Shown here piece after piece: positions 33,501 through 43,839 of a DNA stretch of 64,000 nt (positions are counted from its first letter, which is position 1; every line of letters begins with the position of its first letter). Position numbers and translations under genes: made by a program. Location: contig NC_092679.1 of the NCBI RefSeq assembly GCF_964355755.1, positions 8,434,001 to 8,498,000 of the forward strand, read 5' to 3'. The notes under the pieces are model-generated. The model was not told the DNA's origin, did no database searches, and saw only the letters and a program-made list of their open reading frames with translations. The DNA comes from Antedon mediterranea (Eukaryota; Echinodermata; Crinoidea; Comatulida; Antedonidae).

Positions 33501-35195
33501 AACGTCCTCTACTGTCTGTCATCAGGTGCACCTGTATCAGATGAGATCGAACATGATCTCCTCCAGGCTGATAATATTGGAAAACAGGCTTACGACAAAT
33601 TTGTTACGCAACGACTTGTTGAAGGCACAGTAAGTTTTCATCATCCAATCAAGAAGTGTAAACTAAAGACATTTGTACAACTTGCCAAATCCCGTAAGAT
33701 CTCGGGACAGTCAAAGAAAACCAAAGAAGTAAAAGCTGAAAGAAATGTATTTGGTCAGCTTGTACTTTTAGCAATGAAGCATGACATTAGTATGGAAAGG
33801 GTGCTTAGTTTCTCATTGGGCCCTGTTCCATGGGCACTTGCAACGGCTGATGGTGTTCCAGTGAAGACAGACAAGGCAAAGCTCATGCATGCATTGGTAG
33901 GCGAATCAAACACAATAGAAAGGCCGGCTGGAGAAACCACATATATTGTTGACGGAATGGCTCTGCTGCAAGCACAGATGGCTTTGCCTGATACATTTGG
34001 AGACCTGGCAGAGAGTATATTTGGACAGCTGCCTAAGGTAAAACGTGTGGACTTTGTAACTGATACCTACCTCCCACTATCAATCAAAGGAATTGAAAGG
34101 GCTAGAAGAGGTTCTTCTAAATCCCATATAATTAAAGGAGTCAAGACTAAAGTGCCACGAGACTGGAAATCGTTTCTGTCAAGCGATGACAATAAGATGA
34201 CACTAACCGAATTTCTACTAAGTGAATGGAAAAAGAATAAATATGCACCAAATCTTCATGGAAGAGAAGTTGTATTTGGCTATACGAATAAATGCATAAG
34301 TCTGAAGAGCAATGATGGCCGAGAAACTATGTCTGAGGAACTTACAGAGTTATCGTCAACACAGGAAGAGGCTGATACGAAGTTTATTCTCCACTGTCTG
34401 CAAATTGCCAGAAATTCATCATCCAATTCTACCATAATCATTCGATCTCCAGATACAGATGTCTTCATTCTTCTGCTTCATCACACCCAGGAACTGACTC
34501 AAACAATACTATTTGATACAGGTGTTGGCAATAAAAGACGTCTTGTAGATGTGCATAAAGTCATAAGTGATGTGGGAAATGATGTGTGTCATGCCCTTCC
34601 CGCATTACATGCATTCAGTGGTTGTGACACAACCAGTGCATTTGTTCGTAAGGGGAAACTACTACCTTTGAAGATCCTCAAACAGCACCAGGAATTTCTT
34701 GGTGCTTTTCTGACTCTTGGCCGATCATTGGAAATTGCAGATGAAACTCATGAAAGCTTGGAGCATTTTGTGTGCCGTCTTTACAACACTAAATCTACTG
34801 TAACTGACATTAACACTTTGCGACATGATAAATTTCTGGAAAGATTTAGTGTCAAGCCAGGTGCAATACTTTCGACCTATGATGGCATGGATATGAGCCT
34901 CCTTCCACCTTGCCGAGATGCTCTAAAAATGCATGTTAAAAGATCTAATTATCAAGCGTTTATTTGGTACCAAGCACACCAAGCCGTACCAAATATCCCT
35001 CAACCAGACGGGCATGGCTGGTGTATTCAAAATGAAAAGTTGGACTTGAAGTGGACGGAAGGTGATATGATGCCACATGAGCTGATTGACGTATTGGTAG
35101 AGGAACAGGAGGAGGAGGATGAGGAGGAGGATGATGATGAGCAAACTGAATTTAACAACTTGATGGACATTTTTTTTGACACGGAAGAAGACTAG
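30561..35195 (+). CDS. Academ-like transposase with XPG/FEN1-type nuclease domain
   Basis: ATG at 30561 (MADKKNTDEKPVKL). The N-terminal ~105 codons are in the main frame and include HIHGVHRWCYSNFTN, a Cys/His finger-like module. A frame change near 30880 moves into a frame carrying ADKCLICEKG...KCVTK. A second change at 31121 returns to the main frame at EAQYHPSCRKDFT. From there 1,350 codons are open to the acidic C terminus (EEEDDDEQTE). Residues below count from 31248. The nuclease-like residues in FEN1 order are VDGMALL (Asp ~902), VTDTY...SIKGIERARR (Asp ~939), EEADTKFILH (~1039), SPDTDVFILL (~1067) and SGCDTTSAF...KGK (~1124, the H3TH region). The two frameshifts compensate, so they may be decay or assembly errors. 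An upstream AG at 30548 suggests a 5' UTR intron. Confidence 0.72.
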
Positions 35196-35229
35196 ATAAT
35201 CTTGTTATTGAAACTTTTATTGTAAATAG

Positions 35230-35850
35230 TAAGAAATGGCATTTCCAGTTACTTTTCCATACAACATTCTACTAGAGCAACTATAAAACCACATATTCTG
35301 AAAAATTTGCAACAATTTCCAAATGTATACTACCAGTAGTTAGAGAGATATGACAAAACCAGGTCAAAAGTCATAAAGGTCATAAATGTCACTTCCGGTA
35401 AATTTTTGACAAAATGTTTCATTAGAGCAAATAGAAATATGCATATTGTAAACAATTTGAGATCATTTACAAGTGTCTATCATGTAAAGTCAATGTTATG
35501 TCTTTAAAATATAGAAAAAAAAACAATAGTGCACTTTTATTAGAATTGTTGGCAGCCATTTTGACAAAACGGTCAGAAATGGCATTCCCAGTCCCCTTTA
35601 CATAAAACTCTCCATTAGAGCAAGTATAAAACAACATGTTCCAAACAATTTGCGACAAATTCCAAATGTGTACTACCAGTAGTTATAGAGATATGACAAA
35701 ACCGGGTCAAAGGTCAGAGTGACAAAAATGTCATTTCCGGTCAAATTTTTACAAAACTTTTCATTAGAGCAAATAGAAATGTGCTAACTGTAAACAATTT
35801 GAGACCATTTATAAGTCTCTACCATGAGTGGTTGCCAAGATAGAGCCACC
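35230..35850. repeat. Subterminal ~170-bp repeats (four half-units)
   Basis: AGAAATGGCATTTCCAGT at 35233 and AGAAATGGCATTCCCAGT at 35574 begin two ~340-bp copies. Each copy consists of two related halves (ACTAGAGCAACTATAAAACC... and ATTAGAGCAAATAGAAAT...). The halves share TTAGAGCAA, then ACAATTT, then TCTA(C/T)CA. They lie between the stop codon and the right TIR and may be transposase-binding subterminal repeats. Confidence 0.7.
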
Positions 35851-35950
35851 TGAGCCTATGGGCAGCCATTTTGAAAACGCGCCCTCACGGGAATACGCAC
35901 CACTGCGCAATGTGCAGACAACCTGATTTTAGTTCGTATATGGGTAGGGT

Positions 35951-36479
35951 TAAAAAAAATAATAATAATTGTTAAAAGCAAAATTCCAGCTGATTTAGTG
36001 TCTTTAGGATGTAAAGTAATGAAAAAAATATGTTGCCATTTTTTTAAAAAAGCTTAAGGGTGTCAAATCCAAGATGGCCGCCAATACGTAAAATATCCAA
36101 TAAATGTACCATATTGGACAAAGTAACACCCATTATGAATAATATTTTAAGTTCATATGGGTTCTCTGCTATATAAGAATTATTATAAACCTATATTCAT
36201 TAGTATTCTGACATTTTGAATTTCAAAATGGCCGCCATTTTTTAAAAATGGATTAAATTTCTTATTAAAACATGTGCAAGTTATGACGTTGATTGAAGTC
36301 ACATAAAATCAAATAAAACAACATTTTTTGTTTAAATGGGTTAAATTTCTTATTAAAACTTGTATAAGTTAAATAAAATTAGATTGAAATATACAAAATG
36401 ATATGCTTATGACAACAACATGGTGATTAACACAAAATGTTGACCATCAGGAGGTCTATAGTACTGACTGTACACTTCT
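35951..36479. other. Non-coding segment with AAAATGGCCGCC motifs
   Basis: CAAGATGGCCGCC at about 36068 and CAAAATGGCCGCC at about 36223 repeat a motif also found in the TIRs of the adjacent transposon (29444, 35861) and near 39155-39185. No ORF. Confidence 0.5.
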
Positions 36480-37065
36480 TCATATTAAAACATCTCATAA
36501 ACTTCTTCAGTTAAATGACAACTAACTCTGCCAAAGTCCTTCAATGAAATATTTCTAATCTTGAATGCGATACAGTAAGTTGACCTTCCTTCGTTCTCTA
36601 CTACTGTATCCATCAAACTTCCACAGACTGATCTGCGTTCCCAACAACCTTGTTCAGAAACAAATTGGCAAAATAACTGAAAGACCTCATTTCACCGGCA
36701 AATAATCTCTATAGGAGTCTTCTTTTACTTTGATAAGTTTGTCACCTGTATTCACCGTCATATATATTTTTTTGCCAATATTCGTCTTTTTCTTAGGATC
36801 CCATATAGACAGTTTGCCTTCTACAAGACTTTTACCAATGCCTCAAACATTTTCTGTCCAATTTCATCATGCCATGGCCAACAAACACCTTTGTGCGAAT
36901 TGCAGCATTCTTCATTAATCGGGATATCATCTCTCTTTAAATGTTAACTAGATTTGCCAGCTCTGATGAAATCATTAATTTGTGTTATTCCAATTATACC
37001 ATGCTCAATGACCCTGATCAATTGATGTAAATCCAGCAAGTCCCACACATACATGTCCTCTCATA
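36480..37065 (-). pseudogene. Decayed coding remnant of unknown family
   Basis: Several minus-strand stretches look like real protein but sit in different frames. 37062-36952 encodes WDLLDLHQLIRVIEHGIIG and INDFIRAGKSS, then a stop. 36942-36825 encodes KRDDIPINEECCNSHKG and VCWPWHDEIGQKMFEALVK. About 36770-36690 has TVNTGDKLIKVKEDSYRDY. About 36690-36495 has GCWERRSVCGSL and IRNISLKDFGRVSCHL. The last piece faintly resembles the D-x-G-x-x-x-C end of an Ig-like fold, but I do not assign a family. At least three stops or frame changes argue against a working gene. It could also be poorly predicted exons. Confidence 0.3.
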
Positions 37066-39297
37066 TACATACTTAACTTAGAATCTCTTTCTCCGTCTGC
37101 ATTTGTAGAAGCAAGTTGTAGAGAGAAAGCAGAATTAGTGTGGTTTTGTCCTTTACAGATGTTTTCCATTTAAGATATTTGTGTCCCGATTTGTGTCACT
37201 GGTTGTATAGGTAATACAAGTTCAGTTTCAACAAAAGCACCTGCCTCAACACTATTCTCACAATGCTACATGTCCAAAAGCCATATAGTTCACCGGGTCG
37301 ACATACTAATTGCTTTTTGATGTCATCTCTGTCCACCTCCACTCATCTTGGGCAAGAGTCATCACCAGGCGTTCTTGTCTTTCCCTAGTACATGAGTTTT
37401 TATACCACAACCATGTGCACTCATCAACCCAGTGTATAATGCTGGTCTGTCTGTAAGGGGTACATATCTAATGAAATTGGTTGAGATTGTAGAAGATGAG
37501 AAGTAGGAGTTCATTCATTTACAAGGTTATTTATAGGCAGAGGTGTATCTGTATTTCCTTCAAGCTTCTGCCAAAAGTTGACAGGTTGAAAACTTACCAA
37601 CCATACTGGTGACTATGGCCCTGAAGGTTCAGACATTGAATTACATAGCAATAACGCATTTATTATTTAACATATTTATACAAGATTTCACAATAAATTA
37701 TAAATGCACTTGTTTTATATTGTGCTCCTGTCTCCTGTCAAGTTTCAGTTTCATGAAAAGAAATGAGATCTGTAATTTAGAATCTATATGTAAATTATGG
37801 TATATTCTGACATAGGCGAGCACAATGGAAAAACTTTGGAACAAATTTCTGCCTTGGATACCTACCTGAACTATCTCAGGTGTACTGCGAAATGTAAAAC
37901 AGTTTTCACTATTACGATATTGTTCCATATGTCTATCTTAGGAATATATTATAAAGAGTTTTAAAACAAAATTTCTGATTCATCGGTAGATTTTCAACTC
38001 AATTTCAATTGTACGCGGTCAAAGTAATTTCCGGGTTCACGATGAGTTCACAGGTTCACCTTGCAACTACCTGGTTTCGTTAAGTTGGTCGTTAGTGGTT
38101 ATAGCTATTTTAGTTTTTTTGTTTTCGGATCGGACCGCGCGTGTGAAGGTACAGTAGTTAAAAAATAAAATCCCGATAGCCGAGTTTTATTGAGTAAGCT
38201 GGCAGGAATAACTGTAGGCTATCTGTGTCCCATTAGGGCCCATATTGCAAGCAGTCTAAAAACATCTTCCTTCTTGGGCCGAAACGGCCTACACTGTCGC
38301 GGAAGTTAGTTTCAAAAGATGTTTAAATGAAATAATGTATTATGATGGTATTTATTTGTATAAACGCCTCCCCAATAAAACATCACTTTGAATAATAATC
38401 GCCTACACCCCCCCCCCCCAACCTACCCAACTATCTAATAAACGCCCATCTACATTAATTATACACACAATATTGTATATACTATTTATAATAGAATTCA
38501 TTACACTGTTAACTATAATTTACCAAGCATTTGTTATAATTTTTTGCCACTTTTCATATCTATTAGAGGATTTTATTTGATTATAAATGTTACGATATTA
38601 TTAAAACTAAAAAATCCTTCGAATAAGCATCTCCCTCAAATGAACTCTGCCTCCCCACCTCCGCCCTATTAAACAATAAACACTATACTTTAAAATGTTA
38701 TTAATCATCTAAGACACTGTGAAACAGAGTAGGTTTAGTTTTTCGAATTTCAAGCATTTTCAATAATGGTAACCGACAGAAAACGTACAAGGAGAACGTC
38801 CTTCTAAAACCTTTTTACCCGAGTCATTATCCTTCCGAGAACCTTCGTTTACACTTCCTAGAGGGGAGCGAGCGAACTAGAGGTCTAACCCTCTAGTTAG
38901 ACGTAATTGATGTTGAATATTTGGTATAAATTGTTAATTTGTTCCATACTTTTGCAACTCCAACTTTGAACGATTATTTAATTTAATAGTCATAGTGGGG
39001 TATTATATATCTGTTATACAGGACATTGACAACTTTAGCCTTATATTTACAATTTACAATCCTGTGAGAAGTGACAACAATTTTAGAACATTGTGTACAA
39101 ACAACAATTTATGCACACATTTAAAAAAAATTATTTAAAGAATTTAATTTTTAGTGGCGGCCATTTTGAAATCCAAGATGGCCGACAGATTATCGCTTTA
39201 AATAGTTAGGATTGTATAATGGGTACAGTAATACCATCAAAACGGACTTGTTCCACATTCATAATTTGTATTATTGGTGATATTCTGATTTTTAATG
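37066..39297. other. Intergenic sequence, no gene recognised
   Basis: A further 300-400 bp beyond the decayed remnant may hold more of it (minus-strand WLWYKNSCTRERQ near 37405), too broken to delimit. Other items: an uninterrupted C run at 38408-38418, and the paired GGCGGCCATTTTG / CCAAGATGGCCG motifs at 39153-39185. No RNA gene or transposon end was identified. Confidence 0.4.
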
Positions 39298-40424
39298 GGT
39301 GTCACGAAACCTAAGACCACGAAAGCTAAGACCCCCTAAGACCTAAGATCACGAAAGCTAAGACCCAAGACCTAAGGTTAAAAATATTTATCTTTCGCAC
39401 CTGCCTTGTATTTTAACTCCCAACATTTATTCTGAATACCACACCTTAGAATTGGCACTTTTATGAAAAAGAATCACATAAAAAGTAACAAATACAATTT
39501 TAAATTGATGATTTTACAGACGTTTTTCTCGCACACAAACTGTTTGCGAATTTCGCATGACTAGCCTACAGTACAGTAGGCCTACCCCGGTTCAATGTTT
39601 TTGTTTCTATGGAACGTCAAAAGAGCAAAAATTATATAAAGGGCTGAAAACTCTGTGGAGTCCATTTACAGTGTGGATGGAACAAATGTAAAATTAAAAT
39701 TGTAATGATAATAGTATAATCATGCAAGTACGAAGAAATAAATACTGGCAAATAAATTTTAATTTAAAAATCATGATAATAAGTTTTTTTGTTTCGTTTT
39801 CTTTCTGTTTTTATACTTGTACTATTATTGTTGCTCTTTTGGCGCTTCATAGAAACAAAAACATTGAGCATGGGGGAGCTCGAGGAGTTACAGGTAGAGA
39901 TATTATAGTTCACTATAATATCTCTATGAGGAGTATACAAAGAAACATGTCTGTAAAATCATCAATTGAAAGGATTTATTTATTTGTTTTTATGTGTTTC
40001 TCCTACTGAAAGTACTTATAAATCCTAATTTTAAAGTGTGGTATTCAGGATAAAGTTAGTCAACAAATTTGGAGTCAAAATACAAGAAAGGCAGGTGCGT
40101 AAGAAAAACATCCTCTGAACCAACACAATGGAGTAAATATATACTAACAAACAACCCGTCAAGTTTGTTTGTTGTAAAGAAAAAAATATACATTTACTCA
40201 ACGGGCGAAAATAATGTGAGTTTATCTATGTTTTGCGGTAGCATTTAATTATATTTATAGTAATAAATGAAACCTACTGTGTTTAAAATTATGTATGGTA
40301 AACAAGTATTGTTTTTAAGCTGTAGTATATCTTAGAATTTGTAATCTTAGGTCTTGGGTCTTAGCTTTCGTGATCTTAGGTCTTAGGGGGTCTTAGCTTT
40401 CGTGGTCTTAGGTTTCGTGACACC
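39298..40424. mobile_element. 1.13-kb TIR element with nested inverted repeats
   Basis: The left end GGGTGTCACGAAACCTAAGA continues with internal repeats of CACGAAAGCTAAGACC. The right end (about 40343-40424) is its near-perfect inverted complement, finishing GGTTTCGTGACACCC. Further inward, CACCTGCC...TATTTT and ATTCTGAATACCACAC pair with 40020-40100. Then TTTTTGTTTCTATGG pairs with CATAGAAACAAAAAC, and at the centre AGAGATATTATAG-TTCA-CTATAATATCTCT (39892-39928) forms a hairpin. A 95-codon ORF (39722-40009) is built from these repeats, so it is not convincing as a gene. No clear target duplication is visible. Confidence 0.8.
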
Positions 40425-40721
40425 CCCTCCTATCCCCTATCCTAATTATTAAACAAAAGCAAAGTGAACAATTGGTGTCAGTGCACCATTGTTCTTCATA
40501 CCCCACGGACGTCTCAACTAACCTAGGCCCTTTAGTTAGGCTAGCCTAGGACCGTAACCAGAAAAAGCCTACACAGTACCCAGGCCTACTACTAGGCCTA
40601 AAGTTAATAGGGCTACTACTACTAGTCGTCTAGCTAGCTAGTAAGTACGCTAGGCCTTATTATTATTATTATATTATTAATATTTTAATACTACTTATTA
40701 GAATAGTAAATTATTACAAAC
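40425..40721. other. AGGCCTA-rich spacer, presumptive intron of the THAP exon
   Basis: Contains many overlapping CTAGGCCTA/TAGCCTAGG palindromes (40510-40655) and a TTATTA run. On the minus strand it follows a possible splice donor, so it may be intronic. Confidence 0.35.
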
Positions 40722-40952
40722 CTGTTTGCAAAACCAAGCTGGGCCTTGACGGAATTATATTCCACAAACTGGTCTTCGCTGAAGTGTTCAGAGCATACAC
40801 AAGAATACGGGCTGGCTTTTCAGTTTTTTCTCTTGGTTGCTACAACCTTTTCACACTTTTTTAAAAAAGGATTTGTCTTTAGGAAAGAAATGCAAACTGA
40901 CTCCATCTTTAGAAATGTTACTACACCCAAAGAAAACACACCGTTTCGGCAT
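40722..40952 (-). pseudogene. THAP zinc-finger exon, degenerate
   Basis: The minus strand starts ATG at 40952: MPKRCVFFGCSNISKDGVSL, followed by HFFPKDKS. This is the start of a THAP domain (C-x2-4-C...H-x-FP). After a one-base frame change in the A/T run near 40860, the frame continues KVVATKRKN-stop-KASPYSCVC and SEHFSEDQFV, including the C-x-EHF zinc ligands. The two conserved Trp positions are lost (one reads Cys, one TGA). The exon ends at a plausible donor (CAG|GTTTGT). THAP domains bind DNA in host regulators and in P-element-like transposases. The disabling changes make this a pseudogene unless the A-run length is an assembly error. Confidence 0.68.
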
Positions 40953-41048
40953 TTTTATGAGATAGATGCAAGATTGTCAACATGAACACATGGTACGGGC
41001 CAAGAAATAGTTTGTACACAGGAGGCGCGAAAAAGTTTCTTCATCTTA

Positions 41049-41056
41049 TGACGTCA
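41049..41056. promoter_or_regulatory. CRE octamer upstream of the THAP exon
   Basis: A perfect TGACGTCA palindrome about 100 bp upstream (minus-strand sense) of the THAP start codon, where a promoter would be expected. ATF/CREB-type factors bind this site. A role here is inferred only from position. Confidence 0.4.
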
Positions 41057-41224
41057 CTATCAGAAGTTACTGGAAAATGTCGAAAAAACCTGAATAGTCG
41101 TGAACTGAGAGCAATTGCGCGAAATAGCAGAAAACACTTTAATTATGTCCTGAAAACGTTTAATTTATTGTTTGTTTAATGTCCATCAGGGGAAACAACT
41201 ATAATACTACTATTTTGCAAAAAC

Positions 41225-43535
41225 TTCCATGATCTTTAAGCTATTTTCGTTTCCAAATACGATATTTAGCTATTTTGTGCACTTTGATGTTTTTCTATGA
41301 AAAGTTTTATCGTTATGCTCAAAATGGTCTAAAACGTTTCCAAATACGATATTAAGCTATTTTGTGCACTTTGATGTTTTTGTGTGAAAAGTTTTATTGA
41401 AATGCTCAAAATGGTCTAAAACGTTTCCAAATACGATATTAAGCTATTAAGCTATTTTGTGCACTTTGATGTTTTTGTGTGAAAAGTTTTATCAGAATGC
41501 TCAAAATGGTCTAAAACGGTTTCAAATGTGATTTTAAGCACTTTGATGTTTTTGTGTAACCAAGTTTCATCGAAATGCACAAATGATCTAAAACGTCTCC
41601 AAATGCGATTTGAAGATATTTTGTAGAATTTTATATTTTGTGTGAAAAAGTTTTATCGAAATGCTCAAAATGGTCTAAAACGCTCTAATGTGATTTGAAG
41701 CTATTTAGTACATTTTGATGTTTTGTGTGAAAAGTTTCATCGAAATGCACAAATTGGTCTAAAACGACCCCAATGCGATTTGAAGCTATTTAGTACATTT
41801 TGATGTTTTGTGTGAAAAGTTTTATCGAAATGCTCAAAACGGTCTAAAACGTTTTCAAATGCGATTTGAAGCTATTTAGTAAATTTTGATGTTTTGTGTG
41901 AAAAGTTTTATCGAAATGCTGTAAATGGTCTAAAACGTTTTCAAATGCGATTTGAAGCTATTTTGTACAATTTGATGTTTTCTGTGAAAAAGTTTCGTCG
42001 AAATGCTCAAAATGGTCTAAAACGTTTCCAAATGCGATTTGAAGCTATTTTTTATAATTTGATGTTTTGTGTGAAAAAGTTTTGTCAAAATGCTCAAAAT
42101 GGTCTAAAACGTTTCCAAATACGATATTAAGCTATTTTGTGCACTTTAATGTTTTTGTGTAAAAAGTTTTATCGAAATGCTCAAAATGTCTAAAACGTCT
42201 ACAAATGCGATTTGAAGCTATTTTGTACAATTTGATGTTTTGTGTGAAAAAGTTTTAACAAAATGCTCAAAATGGTCTAAAACGTTTCCAAATGCGATTT
42301 GAAGCTATTTTGTACAATTTGATGTTTTGTGTGAAAAAGTTTTGTCGAAATGCTAAAAATAGTCTAAAACGTTTCCAAATACGATATTAAGCTATTTTGT
42401 GCACTTTGATGTTTTTCTATGAAATGTTTTATCGTTATGCTCAAAATGGTCTAAAACGTCTCCAAATGCGATTTGAAGCTATTTTCTACAATTTGATGTT
42501 TTGTGTGAAAAAGTTTTATCGAAATGCTCAAAATGGTCTAAAACGGTTTCAAATGTATTTTTGTGTAACCAAGTTTCATCGAAATGCACAAATTGGTCTA
42601 AAACGACTCCAATGCGATTTGAAGCTATTTAGTACATTTTGATGTTATGTGTGAAAAGTTTTATCGAAATGGTCAAAATGGTCTATTTGAAGCTATTTTG
42701 TACAATTTGATGTTTTTTGTGCAAAGTTTTGTCGAAATGCTCAAAATGGTCTAAAACGTTTCCAAATACGATATTAAGCTATTTTGTAAACTTTGAGGTT
42801 TTTGTGTGAAAAGTTTTATCGAAATGCTCAAAATGGTCTAAAACGTTTCCAAATACGATATTAAGCAATTTTGTGCACTTTGATGTTTTTCTATGAAAAG
42901 TTGTATTGAAATGCTCAAAATGGTCTAAAACGTTTCCAAATACGATATTAAGCTGTTTTGTACACTTTGATGTTTTTCTATGAAAAGTTTGATCGAAATG
43001 CTCAAAATGGTCTAAAACGTCTCCAAATGCGAGTTGAAGCTATTTTGTACAATTTGATGTTTTGTGTGAAAAAGTTTTATCGAAATGCTCAAAATGGTCT
43101 AAATCGTTTCAAAATACGATATTAAGCTATTTTGTACACTTTGATGTTTTTGTGTGAAAATGGTCTAAAACGGTTTCAAATGTGATTTTTAAGCACTTTG
43201 ATGCTTTTTTGTAACCAAGTTTCATCGAAATGCACAAAATGGTCTAAAACGTCTCTAAATGCGATTTGAAGCTATTTTGTGCAGTTTGATGTTTTTGTGT
43301 GAAAAGTTTTATCGAAATGCTTCAAATGGTCTAAAACGATTTCAAATGTGATTTTAAGCACTTTGATGTTTTTGTGTAACCAAGTTTCATCGAAATGCAC
43401 AAAATGGTCTAAAACGTCTCCAATTGCGATTTGAAGATATTTTGTACAATTTGATATTTTGTGTGAAAAAGTTTTATCGAAATGCTCAAAATGGTCTAAA
43501 ATGGTTTCAATATGTGTTTTTGTGTAACCAAGTTT
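41225..43535. repeat. 87-bp minisatellite, ~26 copies
   Basis: The unit contains GAAATGCTCAAAATGGTCTA, then AAACGTTTCCAAAT(A/G)CGAT and a TTTGATGTTTT(T)GTGTGAAAAG segment. The GGTCTAAAACG core recurs every 87 bp or so (41326, 41413, ...). Two subtypes alternate: one with ACGATATTAAGCTATTTTGTGC and one with GCGATTTGAAGCTATTTTGTAC. Shorter units lacking part of the sequence also occur (e.g. near 41530, 42555, 43330). As 87 is 29 codons, two + strand frames stay open (41894-42130, 42397-42642). These are by-products. Confidence 0.92.
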
Positions 43536-43839
43536 TTTCGAATTTAAAATAATTAAATCTACTTTATTAAAATAACCAAACTACAGTTATAAAACTATTT
43601 AAAAACTATAATAACAAACGAGCCTCCAGTGAAAGGGCGACCTCAATTTAGACGTGCGGTCGACATATTATAAGGTAATTAATTATAGCCGAAAACGATA
43701 AATTATCGATTTTCTTTGTTGAAAAGTGAGTATAGAATTATCAAAAGTGCATTCGAGTCTGAGAAATTACGCGTTTTTTACATTTTTTTCAAAAAAGACA
43801 CGATATTATTTTTAGTTTTCTTCATTAAAAAAAGAGTGT
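43536..43839. other. Spacer between the minisatellite and LINE fragment
   Basis: AT-rich, with no coding or RNA feature seen. CGTGCGGTCGAC near 43654 is the only GC-rich patch. Confidence 0.4.

Larger units (their letters stand above)
29368..35950 (+). mobile_element. Academ-like DNA transposon with TIRs (~6.5 kb)
   Basis: Inverted ends flank a single very long ORF. The left end (about 29368-29456) reads ...CATATA...AATCAGGTTGTCTGCACA, then TTGCGCAGTGGTGCGTA, GAGGGCGC and AAAATGGCCGCC. The complement of 35861-35950 has the same series (AATCAGGTTGTCTGCACA, TTGCGCAGTGGTGCGTA, GAGGGCGCGTTTTCAAAATGGC). The 35-bp core is identical in both. Outer limits and target duplication are not resolved: alignment continues weakly outward (CATATA shared) with no clear 3-4 bp repeat. 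The encoded protein combines Cys/His fingers with an XPG/FEN1-like nuclease, which I associate with the Academ superfamily (from memory). Confidence 0.7.

Noticed and set aside
39722-40009. 95-codon ORF as transposase of the 1.13-kb element
   Set aside because: Overlaps the central inverted repeats and lacks any catalytic or DNA-binding motif.
41894-42642. Two ORFs with a 29-residue repeat (VKKFYRNAQNGLKRFQ)
   Set aside because: The 87-bp satellite period is a multiple of three, so one frame stays open; other units in the array contain stops and deletions.
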